In this document: positions 8,658 to 17,996 of the stretch, in pieces
How positions within the stretch are numbered: the stretch's first letter is position 1
Layout: each line of letters opens with the position of its first letter
Assembly: GCA_018371275.1 (NCBI GenBank)
Contig: JAHALF010000005.1
Coordinates: 1 to 64,000, forward strand
Source of the DNA: Clostridiales bacterium
GTDB taxonomy: Bacteria > Bacillota > Clostridia > Lachnospirales > CAG-274
Length of the DNA: 64,000 nt
Reading direction: 5' to 3'
Notes under the pieces: generated by a model
Told to the model about the DNA's origin: nothing
The model's database searches: none
The model's input: the letters and a program-made list of their open reading frames with translations, nothing else
Translations under genes and position numbers: made by a program

Positions 8658-10331
8658 TTATATTTCCATTATTATTGGTAAAATCATAGGGCTTCTTTTT
8701 GTTTTTTGCCATAAGAAATCTCTTAAGGTTTCTTTTATCAAAGTTTTTATATAAGCCCATTCACTAATTTGTTTTCCTTCACAAGATAAAAGGGCATTTC
8801 TCACAACGTTTTTAGCATCAGATATTAAATATTCAGATTCTCTAACATATACAAACCCACGAGATATAATGTCAGGTCCAGATAATAAAGTACCTTCAGT
8901 TCTATCCATAGATACAACAACTATCATTAATCCATCTTGAGAAAGATGCTTTCTATCTCTTAAAACAATATTTCCAACATCTCCTACACCAAGGCCATCA
9001 ACTAAAACTTGACCAGATGGTACAGAACCTACTATTTTACAACTATCTCGTCCAACTTCTAATATGTCACCAATTTCTAATACAAATACATTTTTCTTAT
9101 CCATACCAAGATCAACAGCTAGATTAGCGTGAGAACTAAGGTGTTTAAATTCTCCGTGAATAGGCATAAAATATTTAGGTTTAATAAGTGCATGTAAAAT
9201 TTTAATTTCCTCTTGTCTTGCGTGACCAGAAACATGAACATCTTTTAGTCCTTCATATATTACTTCAGCACCTTTTTTAAGAAGTTCATTTATAACACGA
9301 TAAACATTTTTTTCATTACCAGGAATAGGTGATGCACTAATAATAACTTTATCCCTTGGTTTTATTTCTACTTGTTTATGGTCATTTTGAGATATTCTTG
9401 AGAGGGCAGACATAGTTTCACCTTGGCTACCAGTCATTATTATAACAAGTTTATCGTCAGTATAATTTTTAATAGTGCTAGCATCTATAAACACTTTTTT
9501 AGGAACATCTAAATAACCTAGTTCACAAGCCGTTTTAACAACATTATTCATACTACGTCCAATAATTGCTACTTTTCTTTTATATCTTATAGCACAGTTT
9601 ATAACTTGCTGTATACGATGTATATTAGATGAAAATGTAGCAACCATTATTCTTTGGTCTAAAGATTCTGCAAATATTTCTTCAAATATAACACCAACAC
9701 TACGTTCGCTCATTGTAAATCCTTTTAGTTCAACATTAGTGCTTTCGCACATAAAAAGTAAAACACCTTTTTTACCAATTTGTGCGAATCTTTGAAGGTC
9801 AATAGATTCACCTTGTATAGGAGTATGGTCTATTTTAAAATCACCGGAATGAACAACAGCACCAGCAGGTGTGTATATTGCCAAAGCACAAGAATCTGCA
9901 ATACTATGAGTTACTCTAATAAATTCTATTTTAAAGCTATTTCCTAATTTTATAGTATCTCCAGCAGATACACATACTCTATTTACTTTATTTAATATAT
10001 TGTGTTCTTTTAATTTATTTTCTACTAAACCTATTGTAAGCTTAGTACCATATATGGGAACATTAAGCTCTTTTAAAAAGTAAGGTAAAGCGCCTATATG
10101 GTCTTCGTGACCGTGTGTTAAGACAACACCTTTTACTTTTTCTCTATTTTTTATAAGATATGAAAAATCTGGTATAACAAGGTCTATACCAAGCATATCA
10201 TCTTCAGGGAAAGCAATACCACAATCTACAACTATTATTTCATCATTAATTTCAAAAGCTGTTATATTTTTACCTATCTCTTGAAGACCACCAAGAGGGA
10301 TAACTTTTAATTTTGCATTTTTTACAGCCAA
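8658..10331 (-). CDS. rnj: Ribonuclease J
   Basis: RNase J is the metallo-beta-lactamase/beta-CASP enzyme that degrades mRNA 5'-to-3' and can also cut internally. Visible are the zinc motif HGHEDH (residues 73-78), the beta-CASP segments including MTGSQGETMSALSRI, and VHVSGHA near residue 365. The 557 residues give a full-length enzyme. The start is a TTG at 10331 with GGAGGTG just upstream. It is the fourth gene of ireB-ruvX-DUF1292-rnj. In many Firmicutes two paralogues (J1/J2) exist; only one is in this window, so I do not assign rnjA or rnjB. Confidence 0.96.
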   Translation of the reverse strand: MAVKNAKLKVIPLGGLQEIGKNITAFEINDEIIVVDCGIAFPEDDMLGIDLVIPDFSYLIKNREKVKGVVLTHGHEDHIGALPYFLKELNVPIYGTKLTIGLVENKLKEHNILNKVNRVCVSAGDTIKLGNSFKIEFIRVTHSIADSCALAIYTPAGAVVHSGDFKIDHTPIQGESIDLQRFAQIGKKGVLLFMCESTNVELKGFTMSERSVGVIFEEIFAESLDQRIMVATFSSNIHRIQQVINCAIRYKRKVAIIGRSMNNVVKTACELGYLDVPKKVFIDASTIKNYTDDKLVIIMTGSQGETMSALSRISQNDHKQVEIKPRDKVIISASPIPGNEKNVYRVINELLKKGAEVIYEGLKDVHVSGHARQEEIKILHALIKPKYFMPIHGEFKHLSSHANLAVDLGMDKKNVFVLEIGDILEVGRDSCKIVGSVPSGQVLVDGLGVGDVGNIVLRDRKHLSQDGLMIVVVSMDRTEGTLLSGPDIISRGFVYVRESEYLISDAKNVVRNALLSCEGKQISEWAYIKTLIKETLRDFLWQKTKRSPMILPIIMEI

Positions 10332-10394
10332 ATTTACACCTCCATTTTTTATATAAATTCTGTAAGTAAGTTCTAAAATATATAATAAATTTTA

Positions 10395-10703
10395 TTAAAA
10401 TTCCATTTCATAGTCAGTTTCATTTTCTTGTAAAAGTATTAAAATTTTATTATATTCATTATTGTCTTCAACAGGCATATAGATAGCTTCTTCACCATCT
10501 TCTCCAATTTGTTTTAAAATAAATGCTTCTGCTTCATCTTTTTCAAAATCATCACAAGCAACAACTAATAAATATTGTGTGTTATTATCTATAACACCAT
10601 CTATAATAAAACAATCTATAATTTCACCATTTTCAGATGTAATAGATATTACATCATAAGTATCTTCCATATCGTCTAAAATATTATCAAATTCTTCTTG
10701 CAT
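10395..10703 (-). CDS. DUF1292 family protein
   Basis: This small acidic protein (102 residues) has no membrane segment. The pattern ISITSENGEIIDCFIIDGVI followed by YLLVVACD and EEAIYMPVEDN is that of DUF1292 (YrzB-like) proteins. The ireB-ruvX-DUF1292 order is one of the best conserved small gene clusters in Firmicutes, and its presence supports the call. The biochemical function of the family is not established as far as I know. It is followed by rnj on the same strand. Confidence 0.9.
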   Translation of the reverse strand: MQEEFDNILDDMEDTYDVISITSENGEIIDCFIIDGVIDNNTQYLLVVACDDFEKDEAEAFILKQIGEDGEEAIYMPVEDNNEYNKILILLQENETDYEMEF

Positions 10704-10731
10704 ATTTTATCCTTTCTTTATAATACAATTA

Positions 10732-11163
10732 TTATAACATTTTACTATTGCAATCTAAATATCCTTGTAAAATAAAAACAGCAGCCATTTTATCAATAAC
10801 ATTTTTACGTTTTTTACGACTTAGATCTGCTTCTAAAAGGCTTCTTTCGGCACCAACTGTACTAAGTCTTTCATCCCAAAGAATAACTTCAATATTATTA
10901 AAAGTTTTTTCTAATTTTTTTTTAAAGGCCTCTGTTTTTTCGCCTCTTTCTCCAACTGTGTTATTCATATTTTTAGGATACCCTAAAATAATTTTTTCAA
11001 CACTATATTCTTTAATAATTTGTCCGATTCTTTCAATACTTTTATTAACGCTCTCTTCTTTATCACGGCGTATAATTTCAACACCTTGAGCAGTCCAACC
11101 AAAAGGGTCGCTTATAGCAACCCCAATAGTTTTTTGTCCAAAATCTAGTCCTAATATTCTCAC
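10732..11163 (-). CDS. ruvX: RuvX/YqgF family Holliday-junction resolvase-like nuclease
   Basis: This 143-residue RNase H-fold protein starts RILGLDFGQKTIGVAISD and carries ILGYPKNMNNTVGERG and LWDERLSTVGAE, the YqgF-defining segments including the acidic catalytic residues. Family members have been tied both to Holliday-junction resolution and to processing of the 5' end of pre-16S rRNA; which role applies here cannot be told. The start is a GTG at 11163 with AGGAG upstream. It lies 16 bases after ireB in the conserved ireB-ruvX-DUF1292 operon. Confidence 0.94.
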   Translation of the reverse strand: MRILGLDFGQKTIGVAISDPFGWTAQGVEIIRRDKEESVNKSIERIGQIIKEYSVEKIILGYPKNMNNTVGERGEKTEAFKKKLEKTFNNIEVILWDERLSTVGAERSLLEADLSRKKRKNVIDKMAAVFILQGYLDCNSKML

Positions 11164-11179
11164 GATTATTCTCCTAAAA

Positions 11180-11443
11180 TTATAAGCTATTTAGGTAGCT
11201 TTTAACAATTTCTTCTAAAAGTTCGTTTCTTTCTATTTTACTAATTGTATTTCTAGCACCTTTATGGCTAGTGATATAAGTGGGGTCACCTGATAATATA
11301 TATCCAACTATTTGATTAACAGGGTTGTATCCTTTTTCTAACATAGCATTTTTTACGTCAGTAAGCATAAAATCAACTTTTGTTTTTTGGTTTGGTTGGT
11401 AAGCATCAAATTTTTGAGTTAATGATAAATCCTTTTGACTCAT
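11180..11443 (-). CDS. ireB: IreB family regulatory phosphoprotein
   Basis: This 87-residue protein matches the UPF0297/IreB family almost end to end, including NQIVGYILSGDPTYITSHK and ARNTISKIERNELLEEIV. In Enterococcus faecalis IreB is a substrate of the PASTA kinase IreK and lowers intrinsic cephalosporin resistance. The Thr-rich N-terminal stretch (SLTQKFDAYQ) is the phosphorylated region in the characterised protein. It is the first gene of the ruvX-DUF1292-rnj operon, with AGGAGG well placed before the ATG. Confidence 0.95.
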   Translation of the reverse strand: MSQKDLSLTQKFDAYQPNQKTKVDFMLTDVKNAMLEKGYNPVNQIVGYILSGDPTYITSHKGARNTISKIERNELLEEIVKSYLNSL

Positions 11444-11494
11444 AAAATCACCTCCTAAAAATAAATAAAAACCCGAACATTACTTACTTTAATT

Positions 11495-11523
11495 ATAATA
11501 ATATAAATTAGCTTGTATTGCAA
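11495..11523 (-). promoter_or_regulatory. Sigma-A promoter for ireB-ruvX-DUF1292-rnj
   Basis: On the minus strand TTGCAA, a 17-base spacer and TATTAT lie about 50 bases before the ireB start codon. Confidence 0.7.
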
Positions 11524-11575
11524 TTACTTTTTAAAAAATAATTATAAAATTTTTTAAAATAAACAAAATAAATAT

Positions 11576-11605
11576 AAAAAGGCTATATAGCTATATAGCC
11601 TTTTT
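11576..11605 (-). terminator. Terminator of the response regulator-mtaB transcript
   Basis: A perfect palindrome AAAAAGGCTATATAG / CTATATAGCCTTTTT with T-rich sequence following on the minus strand, 11 bases after the mtaB stop. Confidence 0.85.
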
Positions 11606-11615
11606 ATATTTATTT

Positions 11616-12926
11616 TTAGCAGATAATACCTAACATATTCTCTTCTTTTATTATTTCTGTAAGTTTTATATTTAATATTTGATTTATAACATTCTTATCA
11701 CTTTTTACAGAAACAGTTATATAGTTTGTTGTATGCCCTTCATATATACCTGGTTCTTTTTCACGTTCAAATAATACAGGCATAGTTTTATTAAGCATGC
11801 TTTCCAAAAACTCTATATTAAGAGAGTTTGAAAGAGTAATCATTTCTTTATTACGTTTATTTTTAATATCGTTAGGTATTTGATCATCAAAAAGGGCAGC
11901 TTTAGTACCTTTTTTAGGAGAATAAGGGAAAGCATGAATTTTTGTTATTTTTACTTTTTTAGCAAAATTATAGCTATCAATAAAATCTTCTTCAGTTTCT
12001 CCAGGAAATCCTACAATCATATCAGTTGTAATGGCAACATTAGGAAATGCCTTTCTAAGTTTTATTAAGGCTTCTTCATATTGTTCTTTTGTATATTGCC
12101 TTTTCATACGCTCTAATGTATTGTTACAGCCACTTTGTAAAGATAAATGATAATGGTCACAAACTTTAGGTAATTTTTTCATTTCCTCTATAAATTCGTC
12201 TGTTATAACAAGAGGTTCTATTGAGCTAAAACGTATACGTTCTATACCATCTATATTATGTACCTTTTTTATTATATCTATAAGATTAGTATTTTTTAAA
12301 TCAAATCCATAAGATAAAATATGTATTCCAGTTAATACTATTTCTTTAAAACCATTTTTAGCTAATTTTTCTACTTCTTCTATAACATCTTCTGGTTTAC
12401 GACTTCTAATAGGTCCACGAGCAAAAGGTATTATACAATATGTGCAAAAGCGGTTACAACCTTCTTGTATTTTTAAATATGCTCTTGTTCTATCTTTAAG
12501 TTCACTTATAGATAAAGGCTCAAAAGTACGCTCTTTCATAATATCAGATACTGTATTTAAAACTTCTGTTTTATGCTCTTGTTGGTATTTTTTTACTGTT
12601 TCTACTATTTCAAGTCTGTTTTTTGTACCAATAACAATATTTATACCTTCTATTTTTGATACTTCTTCTGGAGCTACTTGGGAATAGCAACCAGTTGCAA
12701 CAATAATACTATTAGGATTTAAGGATTTTGCGCGTCTAATCATTTGTCTAGATTTTTTATCACCTAGATTTGTAACAGTACAAGTATTTATAACATATAT
12801 ATCTGCCACATTATCAAAATCTACTAATTTATAACCTTCCTTTTCAAAAAGTTCTATCATAGCTTCTGTATCATATAAATTTACTTTACAACCAAGTGTT
12901 GTAAATGCAATTCTATTTAAGTTCAT
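11616..12926 (-). CDS. mtaB: tRNA (t6A37) methylthiotransferase MtaB
   Basis: This radical-SAM enzyme adds a methylthio group to N6-threonylcarbamoyladenosine 37 of tRNAs reading ANN codons. Domains in order: UPF0004 N-terminal domain with three Cys (FTTLGCKVN, NTCTVTN, ATGCYSQ) for one 4Fe-4S cluster; radical-SAM core with CNRFCTYCIIPFARGPIRSR for the SAM cluster; C-terminal TRAM-like segment. The FTTLGCKVN and PFARG signatures favour MtaB over MiaB and RimO. 436 residues is normal. It begins 14 bases after the AraC-type regulator gene, so the two share a transcript, which is not a standard pairing. Confidence 0.95.
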   Translation of the reverse strand: MNLNRIAFTTLGCKVNLYDTEAMIELFEKEGYKLVDFDNVADIYVINTCTVTNLGDKKSRQMIRRAKSLNPNSIIVATGCYSQVAPEEVSKIEGINIVIGTKNRLEIVETVKKYQQEHKTEVLNTVSDIMKERTFEPLSISELKDRTRAYLKIQEGCNRFCTYCIIPFARGPIRSRKPEDVIEEVEKLAKNGFKEIVLTGIHILSYGFDLKNTNLIDIIKKVHNIDGIERIRFSSIEPLVITDEFIEEMKKLPKVCDHYHLSLQSGCNNTLERMKRQYTKEQYEEALIKLRKAFPNVAITTDMIVGFPGETEEDFIDSYNFAKKVKITKIHAFPYSPKKGTKAALFDDQIPNDIKNKRNKEMITLSNSLNIEFLESMLNKTMPVLFEREKEPGIYEGHTTNYITVSVKSDKNVINQILNIKLTEIIKEENMLGIIC

Positions 12927-12940
12927 AAAAGTTCCTCTTT

Positions 12941-14545
12941 CTATTTTTTATTTTTTAAGTCTTTGTGTATATATCTAAAATCTCCAGCTAATATACCCTC
13001 TAATCTTTTAAATGTTTGTCTAAATATATTAACATCGTCATATCCTACTTTTAGTGCTATTAAATCATCTGTTAGGTTTGTAGTTAGCATTAACTCTTTA
13101 GCTTTATCTATTCTTATTCTAGTTATATATTCATCTATATGTTTTTCTGTTCTTTTTTCAAATATTTTTTTGAAATATTTAATATTATAGTTAAGTTTTC
13201 TACCTAAGTTTTTATAGCTTATATTTTTAAAATAGTTTTCATTTATATATTGTATAGCTTTTTCAAAGGTTTCATCCTCTGTATTTTTTCTAAAGTCATT
13301 TATATATTCACAAAACACTTTTAAATTATCCTTTAAAAAATTATACGCTTCATCAGCATCTTTTAAGGATAAAACTTTAGATGTATCAAAAAAATTATTA
13401 ATAGGTTTAATTTTTAGCCCTTGTTCAAAAGCAATTCTATTTATAGATATAAGCATAGACATAATAACTTGAGGAATCATATCTTCAAATTTTTGTTTGT
13501 AAGTATTTATTCGTTCAAATATTTCATCAAGTAGTTTTAAACAGTATTCATATTCCCCAATAACAGCAGTATATACTAAAAGGCGTTCTCTTTCATAAGG
13601 ATAGCTAGCGGTAAAAGTATTTTCTGGCTCTACGTATTCTATTGCTATAACAGAGTTGTATCCAACTATACAACGATATCTAAGAGCTATTATTGCCTCT
13701 AAAAAGGAAGTATGAATTTTATCAGCTTGTTCATATGCTCTTCCTATACCACAAGAAACAGATATATTAGTTTCTTGTTTTATTAGTTGTTTTATGTTAA
13801 TCATATTATCTAAAACGGTTTCTAATTCATTTTCACCACCTAGAATTATAACTATTTCATTAAAAAGATTTATAAAAGCTTTTGCATTAGTTATATTAGA
13901 TTCTATAATTTTTAAAAGCTTAAGTATTGTAAGATGTTTTTCTTTTTGAGATTTGTTTATAATATGTTTTCTAAAAGAATCAATCCTAAATACAGCAACT
14001 GTATAAGGAGGAGTTATATAAATATTAAAATAATCAAAGCTAGATTGTATCTCCTCTTTATCAAATATACTTTCATTTATTAAAACAGATAAAAATTTAT
14101 CTTCAAATACTTTAAAGTTTTGAACATATTCTATGGCAAGTAGTTTTTCCTCTTTTATTAATTCTTCTTTAGCCTTTACATAATCTATATAGGCATTTAA
14201 GCATTTGTTTAAATCTACCGGTTTTACAGGTCTTATTGTATAGGAAACAGCACCTATATCTAATGCTTTTTCTAAATAAGGTATATCAGATACAGAGCCA
14301 TATACAATAAATTTTGTATCTTTATATAAAGCTGAAATTTCACGCATTTTTTTAAAAAACTCTAATCCTAAAAATCTTATTTCCATAATTATAAGGTCAA
14401 CAGAATTATTTTTTATATATTTATAAAAATCTTTTTCATTTGAAAAAGTTCTTTTTATTTTAAATTGTAAAAAGTTAGTATCTATATAAGATTTTATACT
14501 AAGAGTGTGGCTTTGCTCTAAATCTGCTATTATTATATTAAACAT
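12941..14545 (-). CDS. AraC-type response regulator with degenerate receiver
   Basis: This 534-residue protein has a CheY-like receiver (1-120), a long middle region (about 150-400) and a C-terminal AraC/XylS double helix-turn-helix (NISYKNLGRKLNYNIKYFKK and RIDKAKELMLTTNLTDDLIA), the YesN layout. The receiver is atypical: the acidic pocket keeps D8 and E10 but has Leu9 between, the phospho-acceptor Asp is Glu55 (LIIMEIRF), the switch Ser/Thr position is Tyr (FIVYGS), and the conserved Lys-Pro is Arg-Pro (IRPVKP). It is therefore probably not regulated by phosphotransfer. No sensor kinase is adjacent. The middle region resembles the GGDEF-like linker of YesN-type regulators but I see no GGDEF motif. 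Confidence 0.88.
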   Translation of the reverse strand: MFNIIIADLEQSHTLSIKSYIDTNFLQFKIKRTFSNEKDFYKYIKNNSVDLIIMEIRFLGLEFFKKMREISALYKDTKFIVYGSVSDIPYLEKALDIGAVSYTIRPVKPVDLNKCLNAYIDYVKAKEELIKEEKLLAIEYVQNFKVFEDKFLSVLINESIFDKEEIQSSFDYFNIYITPPYTVAVFRIDSFRKHIINKSQKEKHLTILKLLKIIESNITNAKAFINLFNEIVIILGGENELETVLDNMINIKQLIKQETNISVSCGIGRAYEQADKIHTSFLEAIIALRYRCIVGYNSVIAIEYVEPENTFTASYPYERERLLVYTAVIGEYEYCLKLLDEIFERINTYKQKFEDMIPQVIMSMLISINRIAFEQGLKIKPINNFFDTSKVLSLKDADEAYNFLKDNLKVFCEYINDFRKNTEDETFEKAIQYINENYFKNISYKNLGRKLNYNIKYFKKIFEKRTEKHIDEYITRIRIDKAKELMLTTNLTDDLIALKVGYDDVNIFRQTFKRLEGILAGDFRYIHKDLKNKK

Positions 14546-14571
14546 ATTTTTTTCACTCTCCTTCTAAATAT

Positions 14572-14600
14572 ATTTTAACATATATAAGTATATTAGTCTA
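14572..14600 (-). promoter_or_regulatory. Possible promoter of the regulator-mtaB operon
   Basis: On the minus strand TAGACT, a 17-base spacer and TAAAAT lie about 27 bases before the start codon. The -35 match is partial. Confidence 0.4.
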
Positions 14601-14670
14601 TTTTTGATTAAATATTATAAAAAAATTTTTTATTTTAGATATATTTTATTTAAAAATAATGTTAATGTTA

Positions 14671-14699
14671 TTGATTAAAAAAATCTAATATTATATAAT
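14671..14699 (+). promoter_or_regulatory. Sigma-A promoter for the 14745-17382 genes
   Basis: TTGATT, a 17-base spacer and TATAAT lie 45 bases before the ATG at 14745. Confidence 0.7.
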
Positions 14700-14744
14700 A
14701 ATATTAACATATTTTATTGTAAAGAAATTTATGGAGGATTTTAT

Positions 14745-16142
14745 ATGAACAAAAGAGAATTAGATATCTTAGCAATAAATTACATAAAAGATAAATTATC
14801 CTTGAATATTTTAAATAATGTATATGAAATAGGAACATATTTTGATGAAGATAGTTACAATGATATGGATAATGGTATAAAAGCTATAAAAGAAAAATTA
14901 CCTAATCATTTTTATAATATAAAAAGTGTAATATCAAAAGATTTTGATAGAAGAAAACCTTTTATAGACGATATAAAACAAGACATTGAAAATATAGAAG
15001 ATATAAGTTTACCAATAATAGCAACTTTAAAATTTGCAGATTTATTAGTCTCTATTATATCAGATTATTATCAAATAAAAATTGCAAAAATAGATAAAGA
15101 GGTTAAATTTGAACCACAATTTATTTTAAGTGAAATATATAATTTTTTAGATAATGAAGAAGAAAATAAAACATTACAAGAAAATGGTGGGTTATTATTA
15201 TCTATATTAAATTGTAATATGACAAAAGATAATTATAAAGAATATGTAAATAGAAGCTTAAATATTTTGTTTGAAGAGGCAACAGAAAAAATGATAGATG
15301 CTACAATGGAAACGTTAAAGTTTAAATTTGCACCTTTTAGTTATTTAGAAGAAAATGAAGATAAGGAAACTCTTTTAAATATATTTAATAAAAAATATGA
15401 TACTATGGAGGAAGAAGAATTATTACAAACATTAGAAACACTTGATAGTATAGGTCAAAAATATAGCAATAAAATAGGGGATATAGGTGCTATATATGGC
15501 TGTTTTATGGATATATTAGCTATATACAATTTTGCAATAGATACAGACTATATTTTTAAAGATGATTTTATGCTAAAAGATATGTATTATTACACTTGCG
15601 AAATGATAGAAAATAAAGATTTTTCTATGTATGAAAATATAGAAAAAAACATAGAAAGTAAATACGAGCAAATTTTACAAAATATAACTAGAAATGAAAA
15701 GATAATAAAAAAACAAGTTTATAAGAAACCTTATGATGAATATACAGATGCTATAAAAGTATGTGTATCTTTAGATGATTATTCTGGCTTAAACTTTGAA
15801 AAAAATGTTTTGTTTAAATCTAAATGTAATAATACTAATATAGCTAATAAAAAGTTTTTAGATGAAAAGATAGAAGAATTTATATCATTTATAAATAATT
15901 TAAGCATAGATAATTTAATGTTTAAAAAATTAAAACAACAATTTTTCTTTTATATACCTTGCCCTTTAGGATTGAATGCTTTAAAGATATATTTTAAAAA
16001 TGCTTTAGATGGTTTAAAAGATGAAACAGCTGTTTTATTTTCTTATAAATTTTTAGCTTTAGCTAACCCAAAAATATTAGATGAAAATATAGATTTAGGG
16101 CATCATCATTGTTGTGATGAAAGCTGTAATCATAATCACTAA
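14745..16142 (+). CDS. Protein of unknown function with His/Cys-rich C-terminal tail
   Basis: This 465-residue soluble protein is not a family I can name. The body is acidic and alpha-helical with no signal peptide, membrane segment or catalytic motif I recognise. The last 14 residues (GHHHCCDESCNHNH) hold six His and three Cys and look like a metal-binding tail; similar tails occur on metal chaperones and transporter-associated proteins, but the rest does not match those. The start is well supported (GGAGG 8-9 bases upstream). It leads a run with the split ThrE exporter, 15 bases before its first gene, so may be co-transcribed. Confidence 0.8.
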   Translation: MNKRELDILAINYIKDKLSLNILNNVYEIGTYFDEDSYNDMDNGIKAIKEKLPNHFYNIKSVISKDFDRRKPFIDDIKQDIENIEDISLPIIATLKFADLLVSIISDYYQIKIAKIDKEVKFEPQFILSEIYNFLDNEEENKTLQENGGLLLSILNCNMTKDNYKEYVNRSLNILFEEATEKMIDATMETLKFKFAPFSYLEENEDKETLLNIFNKKYDTMEEEELLQTLETLDSIGQKYSNKIGDIGAIYGCFMDILAIYNFAIDTDYIFKDDFMLKDMYYYTCEMIENKDFSMYENIEKNIESKYEQILQNITRNEKIIKKQVYKKPYDEYTDAIKVCVSLDDYSGLNFEKNVLFKSKCNNTNIANKKFLDEKIEEFISFINNLSIDNLMFKKLKQQFFFYIPCPLGLNALKIYFKNALDGLKDETAVLFSYKFLALANPKILDENIDLGHHHCCDESCNHNH

Positions 16143-16157
16143 TAAAGAGGAATAATT

Positions 16158-16928
16158 ATGAATGACAATGAAATTTTAGATTTTGTAACAGATGTAGGGA
16201 GACTTCTTTTAGAAAACGGTGCAGAAACTTATAGGGTGGAAGATACAATAGGAAGGCTTTTAAATGCTCTAAATATAGAAAATAGTGAAACATTTGCTAC
16301 TAATACTGGGCTTTTTGTATGTATAAAAAATCATACAAAAGTAGAGCGTATTAGAAAAAGAAGTATGAATTTAGAAAGAATATCAGAAATTAATGATTTA
16401 TCTAGAAAATTTGTGGCTAATGAACTAACTTTAATTGAGTCTAGAGAAAAATTAGCAATTATACAAAGGAGCAATTTATATCCTATGTATATTGTAACAT
16501 TGTCGGTAGGGATTACCTGTTTTTTCTTTTCCTTACTTTTTAAAGGAACTATATATGATGCTATAAATGCATTTATAGTAGGATTTTTATTAAATATTTT
16601 TACTGGGTTTTTAAGTAAAAAAAATATATCAAACTTTTTGCAAATATGTTTAGGTGGAATTTTTATAGCATTAGTTGGTCTTATAAATTTAAATATGGGT
16701 ATAGGTAAAGATATAAATAATGTAATAATAAGTGCAGTTATGCCACTTGTACCAGGAGTTTGTTTTACAAATGCTATAAGGGATATATTCGAAGGAGATT
16801 ATATATCTGGTGGTAGTAGAATATTTGAAGCGATAGTTATAGCAGTCAGTATATCAATAGGTGTTGGAGCGGTTTTACTTGCTTGGCTAAATATTTTTGG
16901 TTCTTTTGTTATAGGGGAGGTAAGCTAA
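16158..16928 (+). CDS. Threonine/serine exporter family protein, large subunit (ThrE N-terminal half, DUF1212)
   Basis: This 256-residue protein opens with a soluble region of about 110 residues containing the family signature (LLLENGAETYRVEDTIGRLL, ATNTGLFV) and continues with about five membrane segments, including PLVPGVCFTNAIRDIFEGDY. It corresponds to the first half of Corynebacterium ThrE, a proton-driven threonine/serine exporter, and to the YjjP subunit in bacteria where the gene is split. The second half is the next gene, one base downstream. The substrate is inferred from the family only. Confidence 0.9.
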   Translation: MNDNEILDFVTDVGRLLLENGAETYRVEDTIGRLLNALNIENSETFATNTGLFVCIKNHTKVERIRKRSMNLERISEINDLSRKFVANELTLIESREKLAIIQRSNLYPMYIVTLSVGITCFFFSLLFKGTIYDAINAFIVGFLLNIFTGFLSKKNISNFLQICLGGIFIALVGLINLNMGIGKDINNVIISAVMPLVPGVCFTNAIRDIFEGDYISGGSRIFEAIVIAVSISIGVGAVLLAWLNIFGSFVIGEVS

Positions 16929-16929
16929 A

Positions 16930-17382
16930 ATGGATTTATTACTAGAGGCTTTATGGGCATTTTTAGCTACTGTTACTTTTGCTATTATGTTTAATACACC
17001 TAAAAAGGAGCTTTTATACTGTGGCATAGCTGGTTCTGTTGGTTGGTTTATTTATGCACTATGTATGAAGATAGGGTTTTCTTCTACAATTTCAAATTTT
17101 TGGGGGACTATTTTTATTGCTTATTTTTCTAGGCTGTTTGCAATACTTAGAAAAAATCCTATATCAGTATTTTTAATATCTGGAATAATAACACTTGTAC
17201 CAGGGGCAGGTATATATAATACAATGCTTAATATTATTATGTCTAATAATAAAATGGCTAGTCATTATGGTGTAGAAACAGTAAAAATAGCTTGTGCAAT
17301 AGCATTTGGTATAATAGTTATATTAGCTTTGCCTCAATTTATGTTTAAACCTAAAATAAAAAAATTTAATAATAATAATTAA
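16930..17382 (+). CDS. Threonine/serine exporter family protein, small subunit (DUF3815)
   Basis: This 150-residue protein has about four membrane segments and the ThrE C-terminal half signature, including SGIITLVPGAGIYNTMLNI, which mirrors the LVPGVCFTNAIRDI motif of the upstream gene. It is the YjjB-type partner and should assemble with the product of 16158-16928. The one-base gap between the two genes implies translational coupling. An independent promoter for the following gene probably lies in the 46-base gap. Confidence 0.9.
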   Translation: MDLLLEALWAFLATVTFAIMFNTPKKELLYCGIAGSVGWFIYALCMKIGFSSTISNFWGTIFIAYFSRLFAILRKNPISVFLISGIITLVPGAGIYNTMLNIIMSNNKMASHYGVETVKIACAIAFGIIVILALPQFMFKPKIKKFNNNN

Positions 17383-17428
17383 CACTTTTTAATATAATTA
17401 ATTTATATGTAATTAAAGGAGAATCTTT

Positions 17429-17995
17429 ATGTCAAAACAAATTTGGAAACCAGGTACTATTCTTTACCCAGTGCCAGTAGTAATGGTATCCTGTGGAGAT
17501 TATGAAAAAGGGCAAAAAAATATAATAACTATTGCTTGGACTGGGACTATTAATACTGACCCAGCTATGACTTATATATCAGTTAGACCAAGTAGGTATT
17601 CATATGATATTATTAAAAATACAGGAGAGTTTGTAATAAATCTTACAACAAAGCGTTTAGCTTTTGCAACAGATTATTGTGGTGTAAAATGTGGAAAAGA
17701 TATAGATAAATTTAAGGAAATGGGTTTGACAGCTAAAAAGGCTCATAACTTAAATTGTCCTATTATAGAAGAAAGTCCAATAAACATTGAATGTAAGGTA
17801 AAAGATATTGTGGAGCTTGGAACACATCATATGTTTGTAGCTAATGTAGTGTCTACTATGGCAGATGAAAAATATATAGACGATAATGGTAAGTTTCATT
17901 TTGACAAAAGTGAGCCTATATGCTATTCACATGGACAATATTATGCTTTAGGTGATAATATAGGTAAGTTTGGTTATTCTATTAAGAAAAAATAA
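17429..17995 (+). CDS. Flavin reductase family (FMN-binding) protein
   Basis: The 188-residue protein has the split-barrel FMN-binding fold of the flavin reductase-like family: IITIAWTGTINTDPAMTYIS near residue 30, then RPSRYSYDIIKNTGEFVINL, the FMN phosphate-binding region. In strict anaerobes such proteins are often called flavoredoxins or flavin reductases; the donor and acceptor are not readable from sequence. It lies 46 bases after the ThrE pair with its own good ribosome site (AAAGGAG). It faces the purine operon convergently. Confidence 0.88.
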   Translation: MSKQIWKPGTILYPVPVVMVSCGDYEKGQKNIITIAWTGTINTDPAMTYISVRPSRYSYDIIKNTGEFVINLTTKRLAFATDYCGVKCGKDIDKFKEMGLTAKKAHNLNCPIIEESPINIECKVKDIVELGTHHMFVANVVSTMADEKYIDDNGKFHFDKSEPICYSHGQYYALGDNIGKFGYSIKKK

Positions 17996-17996
17996 G

